A stretch of DNA of 64,000 nucleotides. Origin: Caprimulgus europaeus. Lineage: Eukaryota > Chordata > Aves > Caprimulgiformes > Caprimulgidae. The notes beneath the pieces were generated by a model, which worked only from the letters and a program-made list of their open reading frames with translations, had not been told where the DNA came from and searched no databases. This document shows positions 26,111 through 36,999 of this stretch, piece after piece. How positions within the stretch are numbered: position 1 is the stretch's first letter; each line of letters starts with the position of its first letter. The stretch lies in assembly GCA_907165065.1 (NCBI GenBank), contig OU015534.1:11539686-11603685 (forward strand), given 5' to 3'. Both the position numbers and the translations under genes were made by a program.

Positions 26111-26654
26111 CGGCCGGGCTCTGCATGACAATTGCTGGGAAGGGGAGGCTGGAGGGGGCGGCGGGGGAGGCAGCCCCATCCCTCCTCTCACCATGGTGAT
26201 TAGGTATTCCGAGTGTGCCAGATAGCCCCAAATAACAGAAAGAGAAATATAAACTGGAGACCGGCAGATCCAAGGCAGGCCAGATGGCCCCGCAGCCGGC
26301 AGAGGCTGCTCCCATCCAGCCCTTCCCCACTTTAACTGTTCAAACATTTTTTTATCCCGACAAGACAATTAAGCTGAACAGCATGGCAAGGAGTCTCGGC
26401 AACAGTTTGCAGAGGGAGCGGGAAGGTTGTTGCCAAAAAAACAGAAAAAGGAGGCGATCGCTGCATGCTCCAAGACCTCTTTCCGCGCAGCACACCTAGC
26501 TCCACAAGGATGGCTTGTTCTTGGTGGTGGGACAGGGATGGATGTGTGGCCCTCACCTCTGCTGCTGTCCATCTGCCTGCCCACCCCTTCAGAAAATCCA
26601 CTCTTGCTCCTTCACTCCTCCTACATCACGCAGGGCGCTGCACGACGGAAAGCA

Positions 26655-26765
26655 AACGTTCCACCTGATTTATTTCATTATTTCATAAGCAATGTTAAGC
26701 TTGCAATTTCCCACGGTCACGGCTGATTATTATTAGCAACAAAGCATCACTTCACATTAGACCCC
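26655..26765. promoter_or_regulatory. Conserved-element-like block in RNF220 intron 2
   Basis: The sequence CCTGATTTATTTCATTATTT followed by CATAAGCAATGTTAAGC and GGCTGATTATTATTAGC carries several TAAT/ATTA-type words. It is unique and not simple sequence. Confidence 0.3.
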
Positions 26766-26769
26766 AAAT

Positions 26770-29690
26770 TTCACTGGCCTTGGAAGTTGTGCATCCCAGC
26801 AGGGAGTTGTGACTGTGAGCGATGGATGTGTGCATGTGTGCATTCCCACTCCAACCCATTGTTCTGCCACAAAATATGAGAAAACAAACCTTCTTCCCCC
26901 CAACACATATACATATGTACACACACAGGTCTCTACATAGGTCCCAGCGTGTAAACACAAAGCCCAACATGCATATCTGACTAGGTGGGTGACTGTACAG
27001 ACAGTTCTCTATCTGATTTCCAAAGCACTACATGATTCAGGAATTCAAGCTGTGGTCATCATAGCCCTGATGTTCATCACCTGAAGTGCTATTTACATTT
27101 GATCAATAGCAAACCAGTTGTTTCAAAAGGAAAATGAACTCCATCCTAAAGATGTTCTTTAAAACACTAAAGTGGAGCTAAGAGCTCACTAATGTGGCGC
27201 ACAACTTCTCTTGCAGGGGAGGAACCAGTGGCAGGACAAGTTGGTTGTGTCCAGATAACCAAGGTTAAATATGAATATCCAAAATAATAATTAAAATAAT
27301 GTTAATAGAACCACCTCCACTTTACCCACCCATCCCAAGGGATGAGCGAGGACCCCAGCCTGCTCACCTACCCAATTGCTCATCTCCAGGGCACACCAGG
27401 AGCTGGGCAAGAGCCACCAGCAGCAGCAGGGAAACTGAGGCCAGGAGAGCCAGGCTCTGGCCAGAGGATGGAAACAGAACCAGTGGCCAACACATAGAGG
27501 GTCACCTTCACGCATTAGGCTGTGCTCCACAAGAAGTCACAGACAACAAACACTGAAGACCAAGCAGCAGGCAGCAATGGGAAACCATCTTCTGTGGTCC
27601 CAGAGAGGCTGGGGGCACGGGCAGAGGTGTCCGTTCCGACAAGGTCCTGCTCTTTGCCGAAAGATCGCAGCATTGGCATAAATCTCTGCCTGCCACTTTG
27701 TGGGAAAGCAATGCCATGGTGACTGGCTACAGAACACCACTGTGACAGATTTTATTAGAAGCAAAGAATAAAACCAGGGATCTTTTTTTTTTTTCCTGAT
27801 TTTAAACCAGGGCCATAGATCTCTTTTGCAGACAGGAACATGCCATTTATTTCCACTTGTTCTAGGAATCTCAACTATTGTACGCTTATTAAAGGAAACC
27901 CATAAAATATGTCTCCCAGTGTCTTTAACACATGCTTTACAAGAAGCCCCTAAACTCTAACAAATGGCATTATTTTTCTCAGTAAGCACCTGAGAGAACG
28001 AGCCCATCCAGTTCACGGTATGGCTGCTTCTCCCTGGAAAGGCTCCGCTTTTCTGTGTGCATGTCCTGAGTACCTGCATTTTACAGCAAGAGACAACTTG
28101 CCCAAATGCAGACATCTCAGCCCAATTTGCTGAGTAACAAGGAGCATAATCCCACCCACATGCACCCCAAAGGAGATGCTCTCCCATTGTGGGGTGCACA
28201 GGTACGGGTACCGCAGTCAAACAGTGCCCTGCTTTAAAAGTAAGGAAGGGTTCACCCAAAAGGCTGAGCAATCTCTACTGCACACATCCATCTCTTACCA
28301 GGCCAGGTGCTAATCTGGGTTACACCAGCATGTCCCAAATAATTCTACTGAATTTTGCCAATTTCCTCCACTGGTGAAAAGGAGGATGAGACTTTGCTCC
28401 CATGACACAGAGGACTAAATAAAGCAACTTCCAAACACTCCTTGAGATTAAAATCCCTGACTTTGTATTCTTGGTTTGCTGCAATGTATATCAAGCATAA
28501 ACCTATTTTTTTCAGGAAAATTAAAACTCAGTCCATGTAAATATTTTTTTTTAAAAAAAAGGATTTTTTTTTTTAAAAAAGGCAAATTTCTTAAAAAAAA
28601 TCACCATTTAAGCTATAAGGCAGAGGAAACATTTTAGTGAGCTGCACAGTGGTACAGAAGAATATGTAGTGCAATCGCAGTAATTCACCTGCCATGTAAC
28701 GCAAAACATTTCAGGGATATGAAAAATACAACTAAAGGACTGAGCTCTGCAAATGTGCAAAGCACCCATTAGACATGTAAAGGTGTTGCTGATCTAAGAA
28801 AATTTTACAGTTTTAGCTCACTGTTGTAGAAAAGCCTTACTACATCTTTGCTTGGAATCTACAGCCACCTACCTGCAACAGATTCTCAACACCAGGAGCC
28901 CAAGTAGGCAGTTTTTGCAAAGGGTTATTTGTAACAATTACACGAGGAATCCACAAAACTTCTCAGGGGCCAATAAGAGACAACAACCCTCCCAAACTAT
29001 ACATTTATATAGAAACTCCAAAAATATGTATGCAAATATCAATGCAAAACAGGATCACGATTATATCTGCAAACTGTGATCTCTCAAATTACTCCCTGCA
29101 GGAATTTTTCTTTTTTAATGGTAAACATCAAGGATCATTAGAATCCTCCAAAAAGCCCTGCCGCTCTCTCAGCCTCCAGCAAACACACCCATACGTGTGT
29201 ATACACACACCAAATAAATCCAGTGTGTTAATGGAGCGAAGTTTCCATGGTGCAGTATCTATATGTGATGGGAATATGACACGGAGCCAACAGACGTATT
29301 TAGCGTACGCTGTCCTGGTAGTTACGGAAGAATTTTAATGTCAATGAAATACCAGGGATGTTGCGTTTGCTCAGTGCTAACCAAGTGTCTTAAAGAAATT
29401 TAGCAATATGAATAAGAAAAGCAACAAAACAAAACACCTTCCATTTCTGCCCAAGTTTTCAAAGCTGCCTGCAAAGTTTTTTTTTCAGCTTCCTTTTCCC
29501 AGCAAGTCCCCTGCCGCAGCACTGGCGGTGGCAGGGAGCTGGGTGTCACCATGCTGGCCCCTCGCACCCGCTGCTGCAAAGCCCTGTCTGCTCCCAGGAG
29601 CGGAAGACTCGTGTTGGGCACCCGCTGTTGGCAAAGGCAAGGCACGGTGGTGGATGTGGATGTGGACGTGTCTGTCTGTCCACAGCTGCG
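26770..29690. other. Intronic DNA, no gene seen
   Basis: Mixed unique sequence. A run of alternating T and A homopolymers lies at 28543-28602. No RNA gene, transposon or exon recognised. Confidence 0.55.
28543..28602. repeat. Alternating T-tract/A-tract palindromes
   Basis: T9 is followed by A8, then T12 by A6, then a further A8 tract within 60 bases. Adjacent T and A tracts can fold back and are prone to length change. Confidence 0.85.
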
Positions 29691-29900
29691 CTCCATGTGG
29701 TCTAATTCATTTAACAGATTTACTTCTTTAAATGGGGTATCTGACAGGATTGCGCTAGCAAGATCTGCAGCAGCTGATGCGCTCTAAATTCATTTAGCTA
29801 GCGGACCCGCTCCTCTGCCGCTATCTCCTGGAGTATTCTTGCGAGCAAGCTTCATTTCCACAGCCAGGTTATATCGATAAGGGAAAGAGCATCGACAAAG
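29690..29900. promoter_or_regulatory. Conserved-element-like block in RNF220 intron 2
   Basis: The word AATTCATTTA occurs at 29704-29713 (CTAATTCATTTAAC) and again at 29787-29796 (CTAAATTCATTTAGCTAGC), 83 bases apart. Between and after them are GATTGCGCTAGC and TTATATCGATAA. Paired homeodomain-like words in unique DNA make this a good enhancer candidate. Confidence 0.4.
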
Positions 29901-31453
29901 ACGTCTCTAAGCTTTGCCAGCTCACCTGCCTCCCTCCAGGATAATTACATTCCCAGCTTACACATGTACACATCCATAGGCGTTCCCACCTACAGACGCT
30001 TCCCCTACGGACCCCAAAAAAGGGAGAGGAGATGCTGAACAATGACAGGAGCTTACGGCACAAAAAGTAGCACAGTCAGGGGTGGATCAGAAGGAGAGGG
30101 GGGAGACAGATAAGAGATCACATTCGTAGTGCAAGGAATACACAGCTTCTGCCTTTGGTGGGAATCGTCCTACCCTCGCAAATGCCGACATAAAAGATAC
30201 ACTTGCAGCATATTTCAAAACCAAGGAGCGATGGATTTACAAGGCAGGTTGATTTTATGATGACTTTTATGGAAAAGGTATGCTGGGTTTAGGCAGATGC
30301 CTTTTAGCACCGGTAAGTTAGCACAGTGCCTAATTCAAGGAGACAGCCTGAGGAAGCAGCGCCGACAGGGGAGAAAGAGCCACAATGTCTCTATTACTCT
30401 CCTCGGCATCATAAAGGGGAGAAGAAAAATCATGTCTGAAAAGAAGAGACAGGAGGGGTGCAGCGGGTTTTTGTTGGAAAAAAAGAGAAAAGTAATAATA
30501 ATAACAACAATAACAACAAAATTGGTTTATAGGAAGAAAATTCAACAGAACAAAGGAGCCCATGTGAAAAACAAACCACTCGCTCCTTGGTCTACACGTT
30601 TATAGGAAAACTCTAATCATAAGTTAGTGCTCTTCTACAGGGTACCATGCTCTGCTGCCCCCAGACCACCTCCCACCATGGGTCACTTCCCAGCTCAGTA
30701 GAGCTGGAAGCCCACCCTTCACGAAGGACAGCTCTGCCCCTCTCTGTAGGCAACATCACAAGGAATGAGGTGATGGGGGAACAGGGAGTTACAGGCATGA
30801 ATGTGTGAACTGATTTCCTTCAGTTCAACCACCGAACTGTGAAAGGCCACATCACCTTTCAACAGGCACCAAAGCAGGAAAACACTCAGATAAAGCACAT
30901 GGTGCAGCAGCTTATTGAATTTTAAGAATGGATTCAGGGTTGTGTCTCGAAGAGGGAGCTTGGTGGCCAGAAATATTCTGAAGTTAACCAGAGGAAAAGG
31001 TACTTTTGCCTTAAGCTGAGGCATGAATCCTGAAGGTGATGCATTTGCTTTAAGAATTGTGTGCATGAAGAAAAGGTCAGAAAGCAATACCTGAAGAACC
31101 AGGGGGTTTCCAGCTCTGGGAAAGTTTCTGGCTACACACTCCAGCTGCATCCCTGTTTACACACGTGTATAGCATCTATAGCCTCGCACCAGGACACAGA
31201 CAGCTTTCTGCATGGTCAACATTGTCTCTCCAGCTGTGTGCTGGAAGATGAGTTCCCTTCAAGAGCCCCTCAACTTAAAAATCTGTCAGTGTCCATTTGG
31301 AAGAGACAAGGCAATACTGCGTGGATGAGCTGGGCAGGCAGGAAAGGCCGGCTTTCCTCTGCCTTCAGCAAGAACCACAGCACTACAGGACAAACACCTG
31401 TTGAGTATCTCCATGAGGCGCAACAAAAGAAGAACCAACAAGTCAGTGGAGGT
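29900..31453. other. Intronic DNA next to RNF220 exon 2
   Basis: Unique sequence with a short TAA/CAA repeat near 30492-30520. No coding exon or transposon identified. Confidence 0.5.
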
Positions 31454-31459
31454 ACTTAC
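31454..31459 (-). other. RNF220: RNF220 exon 2 splice donor
   Basis: The minus strand reads GACAGAT|GTAAGTACC, a perfect GTAAGT donor. The codon for the next residue is split after its first T, so the intron is phase 1. This fits the expected continuation of the protein with a TGC cysteine codon. Confidence 0.93.
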
Positions 31460-32084
31460 ATCTGTCACTTCGCTCTTCAGGACTGGATGAGGTCTCCCGG
31501 TCCGAAATCAGGCCAGAAACAGCAAAGATCTTCTTCCCCGTATCATCAACTTTGAGGGAGCCGGGGGAGCTGGAGGGGAGCTGCGTGCCAAACTCATACT
31601 CCTTCCCATCAGTGTCCGAGAAGCGCAGATGGGGTGAGTCAGTGTCATGGCAGTTTTTCAGGCGCTTGGCCGGCGTAAAGGCTGACTGGTAGCTCTCCCG
31701 GTCTTCAGTAGATGCAAAGGGGCGGAAAGCCCCAACGCCGCTGTGGTTCAACATACTGATCGGGGTGCAGTCCAGGTTGGGGGGTGCAAACTGGGGGTGG
31801 AGGTGAAGCAAGGACGGAGGAAAGTCACGGTTTGCAAACGCTCCCGGCACCCCACCTTGCCGGTGATACATGGAGGCAAAAGTGTATGAACCATTGGTAA
31901 AGGGAATATGCACGTCCTTATCTGCTGACACAGGGACACCAAAAGGCCTCGGCTGCTGGCAGGGAATGGAAGCATCACGGCTGGCTTCGGCAGTGGAGGC
32001 GAGAACCATCAGTGCTGGGGAGGCCAGCGGGTTGGGGAGATAGGGTGAGTTCTCCATCTTGAACGCTGCCCGGTGTAAGTCCAT
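31460..32084 (-). CDS. RNF220: RNF220, first coding exon (N-terminal 208 codons plus 1 nt)
   Basis: This exon encodes the N-terminus of RNF220, a RING-type E3 ubiquitin ligase. Known roles of the family are modification of SIN3B, stabilisation of beta-catenin with USP7, and, with ZC4H2, control of Gli and neural transcription factors in the developing nervous system. Seen here: the frame opens with MDLHRAAFKMENSPYLPN and continues through HIPFTNGSYTFASMYHRQGG, FAPPNLDCTPISMLNHSG and LPSSSPGSLKVDDTGKKIFA to SDR, where the exon ends one base into the next codon (expected Cys209, phase 1). These match the vertebrate protein as I remember it. This part is Ser/Pro-rich and looks disordered; the central RNF220 domain and C-terminal RING lie on later exons outside the window. 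The start is the ATG at 32084 because it matches the family N-terminus; the frame stays open just upstream (GTG at 32111). Met10 has the better Kozak context (A at -3, G at +4). Identity is very secure. Confidence 0.96.
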
Positions 32085-32200
32085 CGGAGTCTCTTTCCTC
32101 AGCAGGATCACAAGCGGAACAATCTTCCCTGGAAGGAAAGCAAAGCGATGCCTGGGAATGGAGCAGGGAAAACTACTGGAGCATCATCGTCCTCTGAACG
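32085..32200 (-). other. RNF220: RNF220 exon 2, 5' untranslated part
   Basis: The acceptor CTG (CAG on the minus strand) at 32201-32203 is preceded in the transcript by a long T/C tract ending ttctgtttccttgcag. The exon then runs 116 bases before the RNF220 ATG. A second usable acceptor, ccttccag, would start the exon at 32128 and shorten the leader. The untranslated stretch is open in the RNF220 frame just upstream of the ATG, so the start cannot be chosen by an upstream stop. Confidence 0.8.
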
Positions 32201-32781
32201 CTGCAAGGAAACAGAAAAGAAAAAAAACCCACAACTGGTTAGGTTTCTGCACTCATCTCCCTGGGATGCTCCAGCAGCAGCGTGGCCACATGTGTTACAA
32301 GCCACCGGCCAGAGACGCACCACTGTTCTCATTCGAGAAAATCAATAGACAACTTCACACACTAGTGGAATCAGCTCTGGCCCTCCAGGTTAAAGGGTAT
32401 CATCCAGTGCAGATGAATGAAAGGCAAACCAAACATAATAACACACAGATTTAATAACCCACTAATAAACAAGGTTCAGTCTAAAATTAAGATACTAACT
32501 CCAAATTATAATTGGAATTTTATATGGCAAAAGAGGCATGTGCATATAATTGCAATAAACTTAAGGAAGCCCACACATACACACACAACTATTTGCTTGG
32601 GGGGCTGTGTGTGGAACCAGCATAAAAATATCTGTTGCACATAGTTACCCAAATAAGCCAGTGTATAGAGTTATACTGTACACAATGCCTAAGACATATA
32701 TAAGAGACAAGAGACATGTATTTTCTCTCACTCTCACGGTATATATGGGTAGGTAAGCACTTGCACACACAGTACTTGATA

Positions 32782-32786
<5 letters not shown>

Positions 32787-32840
<54 letters not shown>
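32787..32840. repeat. (AT)21(AC)6 compound microsatellite
   Basis: A perfect AT run (32787-32828) passes directly into an AC run (32829-32840). It lies in RNF220 intron 1 and is likely to vary in length. Confidence 0.97.
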
Positions 32841-32841
<1 letters not shown>

Positions 32842-33359
32842 GCCCTTTGGAATGTAGGAACGTGCCTGTGTATGGGTAAATGTGCGTGATACACAAACAC
32901 CCACTCGTGTGCACATGGTCCTCGTTAGCCAAAGGAGAAGAGACTTCCCCAGTCAAATGCCTGGCGTCTCTGACAATGTTTAAAATCCTAATGGGTGCTT
33001 CTGCCATCTGATCTCTGCAAGCGTCTGCCTTTCGGGTTGGGGACAAGAGAGAATGGATCAGTAATTTTAGTTCCTAATGCACTCACTCTTAAGTAGATTT
33101 GTAAACTGCCCTGGATGTGCCATTAACATTTAGAGGGAAATGTTAACAAAATTTCTGCCTCGCATCTTGCCGAGCCTCCTATGTTGGCTGCAGCCACCCA
33201 GCCAGCCACAACCCCCTCCCAGGGTGAAAGAAGGGAAAATGTGCTTTTCTGTATCTCCCCCAGTTTGCTCTGGCTTTTTGTGTTGTTACTTTCTCCCCCA
33301 ATCAATCTCGTGTCTTTTCTTTTAAGCTTCCGCCGCCTGCCATTCAGGCCCCACAACCC

Positions 33360-33800
33360 AGCTTAAAATACAAGGACTATAACTTTGAAACAATATACTA
33401 GCCGCCAGAGCTCAAAGGGCCAGAAAAATCATATAATAATAAAAAGCTGTTACAAATTGTGCCTCTTAAATCCAGAGGGTCAAACATCTCAAATAAAACT
33501 TGGTGAAAGAGTGTCTCCCTAATGGAGTGCCTTTTGTACTCCATGAATGAGGGAGCCTAGGTTAACAAAGTGTATGAAATCCAGTCTCTGGCTTTAATGC
33601 AGTTCAGTGATAACATTTCCTCTCTCCCATCCTGTACCCACTCACTCCCCTGACTTATTAATTGTGAAGATGAGTGGACATCATCTCTCTGCTTCCTCAT
33701 TCGGCACCCATTCTTACAGACATCGTTGCTAAATCACCAGATTATGTATCTCATATTAACAGATTTGCTCTCTTCCAAATTTTAAATAACTTTCCCGTCG
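33360..33800. promoter_or_regulatory. Conserved-element-like block in RNF220 intron 1
   Basis: Unique AT-leaning sequence contains CAATATACTAGCCGCC, CATATAATAATAAAAAGC, CCTAATGGAGTGCC, TAGGTTAACAAAG and CTTTAATGCAGTTCAGTG. The texture is that of conserved non-coding DNA. An imperfect palindrome with arms GGAGTGCC(T) and GTACTCC lies at 33520-33545. Confidence 0.35.
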
Positions 33801-34149
33801 AGTTCTTGCCATGGAGAGTGAGGGGGAGAGGGAGAGCGAGGGATGCCAAGGACACCCTGGTCAGTGCTGCAGTCCTGGGCACACTCCTGCTGCCGCTTCA
33901 CGCGAGGCTGATCAAAAACTGGAGGTCAGGAAACTGCAGCCACTGGCAAATCTGGAGTTGCTGGGGGTTTATGCAAGCATGTAAATATGTATGTACACAC
34001 AGGCGATTCTATAGCTGAAGAGATGTGTGCAAATAAGCCTCTGTTCTCAGAAATAAACAATCATTAACACGGAAGTGAAACTGAGCAATCATGGGAAAAC
34101 ATGGATTTCCAGGGGGAAAAAAAAAAAAAAGGCAACCACCTCTGCCTCC

Positions 34150-34600
34150 TGTTCTATTTTTACTGGTGCTATCACCCCATTACGTTAAATGTATTTCATA
34201 AATTAGTAATCTGGCCGCAACACTTGACACTCCTGTAGGATACTGTGAATCACTGCGGCCGTTTATTCGTTTGCAAACTTCATTACACTGGGAATAAATC
34301 AACACATTACAATATCTCAGCCAGACAAATTTAATTTTTTTTCAGCTCCCACTTCCTTTTTCGTTCCCTCTTGCTCCCTTCTCGCTCAGCACCTCCCCAC
34401 CCCCAGCAACACGGACAGATTAGACTGCGGCGGACCAGTCATTATGAAAATCTATCGTTAATACACTCCCAATGTCAAAATGTCATAGGTTTAAATACAG
34501 AACCCAAAAATAAGAAAATTAACTGACCTTCTTAATTAAAAAAATATGGATTGCAGGGTAATCAGCTGGAGGGAACATTTGGGTGCCGGGAAGGCAGCGG
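34150..34600. promoter_or_regulatory. Conserved-element-like block in RNF220 intron 1
   Basis: Unique sequence contains CCATTACGTTAAATG, CATAAATTAGTAATCTGG, GCGGCCGTTTATTCG, GAATAAATCAACACATTAC, CAGTCATTATGAAAATC and CTTAATTAAAAAAATATGG. HOX/CDX-like (TTTATT) and TAAT words are frequent and CpG is retained. This is one of the strongest enhancer-like stretches in the window by eye. Confidence 0.45.
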
Positions 34601-34619
34601 GCACAGGCGGAGTGAGGAA

Positions 34620-34900
34620 CTGCTACTTTTCTGCCTCTATGCTGATTTTTTTTAATTTAGCACCTCGCGCAAATCCAGATTAAAATAACTCCAGCTATTG
34701 ATCCGAGCAGTGGAATTGACATTAATTTTAGTTCACTTCTCACTTTGCAAAGGGATCAATAGGAAGTAATAACAGCTGACATCCCCGCTGAAAGGAGGAG
34801 AAAAGACGGGCTAGAGACAGAAATCGAAAAGCAACCAAATAAATCAGCAGCTACTTTTCCATGGCATCAGACAAACTCCAAACAGATTGCAAAAAGTCTT
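34620..34900. promoter_or_regulatory. Conserved-element-like block in RNF220 intron 1
   Basis: Unique sequence contains TTTAATTTAGCACCTCGCGC, CAGATTAAAATAACTCC, TTGACATTAATTTTAG and GTAATAACAGCTGACATCC. It joins the preceding block, and the two may be one long regulatory module. Confidence 0.4.
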
Positions 34901-36120
34901 TGTTGAATTAACTAAACAAGGAGTAGAGGGAGGGGGGGTGGAGATCAATCTATGAAGCTACATACACTGTCTACCAAGTATGAAGGTTAGACAGACAGAC
35001 AGAAAACAAAGCCTAATTTTTTTATTATTATATTTTTCATGCCTACCTATATGCATATAGTTCTTCATTTTTAGAGCTACCCTGTTTAAGGTGTATACAA
35101 ATTACCTGTGGAATTGTGTATGTTGCTAATAACAAGGCTAAACACGCCACAACCAAGACAAATTGAATCAACAGCCTTTAGCTCTGAACCATAAAAAAAA
35201 ATCTCTCACCAAGGAACAAGTTGTAATCAGTTATCTCTGGCTCAGTTTTGGTTCCTCTGCTTATGAAGGTCGCAGCACTGTGCTGAATTAGTTAGGAGAA
35301 AAGTCTGATAAAAGTAGTAGCCATGACAGAGCTGGATTTATCAAGCATCACAAACACCCAGCAAGTGGAGAAAACAGCAGTGACCAGGGGTTATGAGTGT
35401 AAAACCCTCTTGCTAATCAGCCTGCAAAGAAACACACGCATATGCAAGCACATGCACACCCCATACGCAGCCACCAGACCTGCAAATCTTTTACTAAAAT
35501 GTTACTCAGAGTTCCTCTTGCTAAATCACTTCTATGCTATCGATGAAAATCAATAAAATACACCACTCTGGTTTCTACAACAGGTTGCATTTTTGTGGTC
35601 TCTCAACCATTTCCAAATGCCAGAGATTAAAATAATGGGGCAAATTAACATTTTACTCCCTCCAGAAACAAAGTTTTCTGGGGGAAAAAATTAATTAGCA
35701 AGCTATGGGGGGAAAAAAAAAAAAGATTAAAACAATAGGAAAACCAGGAAAATTGATGATGCATGTAAATTAGGAAAGACCCAGAAAAAAATAACAATAT
35801 CCATTTACATTAAAAAGTTTTTTTCCTCATAAATGTCAAGTAGGAATTTAGAAATATGCTCTGCGCAGAAAAGCCAAAGATTATAAAACAAAATAATGCC
35901 AGCTGTTTGGGGATTTAAGTACTCAAATGGATTATATATTTGAACCAAACTGGATTTCCTTATAATAAATAAAACAAATGCAAGCTCGAAAGCCAACAAA
36001 GGAGAGCTCTCATCACTGGATTAAGATACAAAGGAAAAACAGTTAATTTTTTTTTTCCAACCCGTGAAATATGCCAACTGCAGCCGCACACCAGGGCAGC
36101 TCAGTGAAAACTGGGAAAAA
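34900..36120. other. AT-rich RNF220 intron 1 sequence, no exon seen
   Basis: Strongly AT-rich unique DNA with several A tracts (for example 35713-35724). No exon or transposon recognised. It ends at the CpG-dense block. Confidence 0.5.
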
Positions 36121-36128
36121 GAGGGGAG

Positions 36129-36147
36129 AAAAAAAAAAAAAAAAAAA
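36129..36147 (+). repeat. A19 homopolymer at edge of CpG island
   Basis: Nineteen consecutive A residues are embedded between G-rich sequences at the left edge of the CpG-dense block. Confidence 0.95.
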
Positions 36148-36149
36148 GG

Positions 36150-36960
36150 GGGAGAGCGGGGAGCGGAGGAGCCGGCGGCGGGGACGGGCGGAGCGGCAGC
36201 GCCGGGACCGGGACCCCCTCGCCCCGCACTGCTCGCCCGCTTTTGTTTTGCTGCAAACTTCTTCCTCAAAAAAAATTTTTTTTTTTTTTTTAAGAAATGA
36301 AGAGGGGCGGAAAAAGAAAGCCCCCGGGCGGAGGGGGTTCTCCCCGCGGCGGCGGGAGGGAGAGCCGGGGCTTGGCAAGAGAGAAAAAAGAGAGAAAAAA
36401 AGAGAGAAAGAAAATAAAAAAGCCCCAACCCAAGGAGGGCTTTGCCGGCCGCCGCTCCCCGACCCCGCTCCCAACCGGGCGAAATCCAAGCGAAAATCGC
36501 GGGCAGCGTCGCCCCGGGGGAAGCCCCGCTCCGGCCCTGGACACCAGCACCGGGAAGCCAACCGGGCTGGCAGGCGCCGGCCGCCCCCTTCACCTCCCGC
36601 TCCCGATTTTTCTCCCCCGCCCGAGGAAGGTTGCGTTAAATAAACCCACATCAAACGAAAGAAGGGGGCGATCCCCGGGCTGCAGCCTACCGACGCCGCC
36701 AAGCCCCGCCGCTCTGCTCTCCCCGCCGGTCAATTGAACAGGTGTGGGGCAGCCCGGCGGGGCCGGGGCTACGGGCTCGGCTCGGCCCGGCCCCGCGGTC
36801 CCGCCCGGCCCCGCACGCCCCGCCGGGAAGCGCCGATCGGGGCGCAGCCGGGGCTGCTCCTCTCCGGCCTTCCCGGGAAATCCTCCCTCCCGGGGAGGGG
36901 GCTCCGACAGTCCGGTCCCTGCGGCCCCTTCAGTGCGAGTTTCCCCCCCACGCACCCACT
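36150..36960. promoter_or_regulatory. CpG island, left part, in RNF220 intron 1
   Basis: A second CpG-dense block is separated from the main island by about 1 kb of ordinary AT-rich sequence. It includes a stretch rich in GGGCGG-like boxes, and its left part carries long A and T homopolymers. It could hold an alternative RNF220 first exon or the start of a divergent non-coding transcript on the plus strand. No clear splice donor was seen on the minus strand here. The long open frames in this block arise from GC-rich composition. Confidence 0.55.
36268..36291 (+). repeat. A8T16 foldback inside CpG island
   Basis: Eight A are followed directly by sixteen T, making a palindromic, rigid AT tract in otherwise CpG-rich DNA. 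Such A:T tracts tend to exclude nucleosomes and would suit an open promoter region. Confidence 0.9.
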
Positions 36961-36999
36961 TTTTTTCTCCTCCTCCTGAAACCCCGAGTGACAAAGATC

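Larger units (their letters stand above)
1..31453 (-). other. RNF220: RNF220 intron 2 (5' part, continues off the left edge)
   Basis: Everything left of the exon donor is intron of RNF220 as far as the sequence shows. I looked for the next exon, which should begin by finishing the split cysteine codon and then encode a lysine-rich stretch, and did not see it. RNF220 has a very long second intron in mammals, so its absence is expected. The open reading frames here are short, lack family resemblance and overlap frames on the other strand. Two CR1 copies, purine tracts, AT-rich palindromes and several conserved-element-like blocks are listed separately. Confidence 0.85.

Noticed and set aside
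32085..32111. N-terminal extension of RNF220 from the upstream GTG
   Set aside because: The codon is GTG, not ATG, and the known protein begins at MDLH, encoded from 32084.
32589..33046. Open frames with runs of Tyr-Ile
   Set aside because: They arise from translating the (AT)n microsatellite.
36043..36737. Open frames of 146-219 codons on both strands in the left CpG block
   Set aside because: Several frames are open together over GC-rich and homopolymer DNA, giving low-complexity Lys, Phe and Pro runs. No family resemblance.
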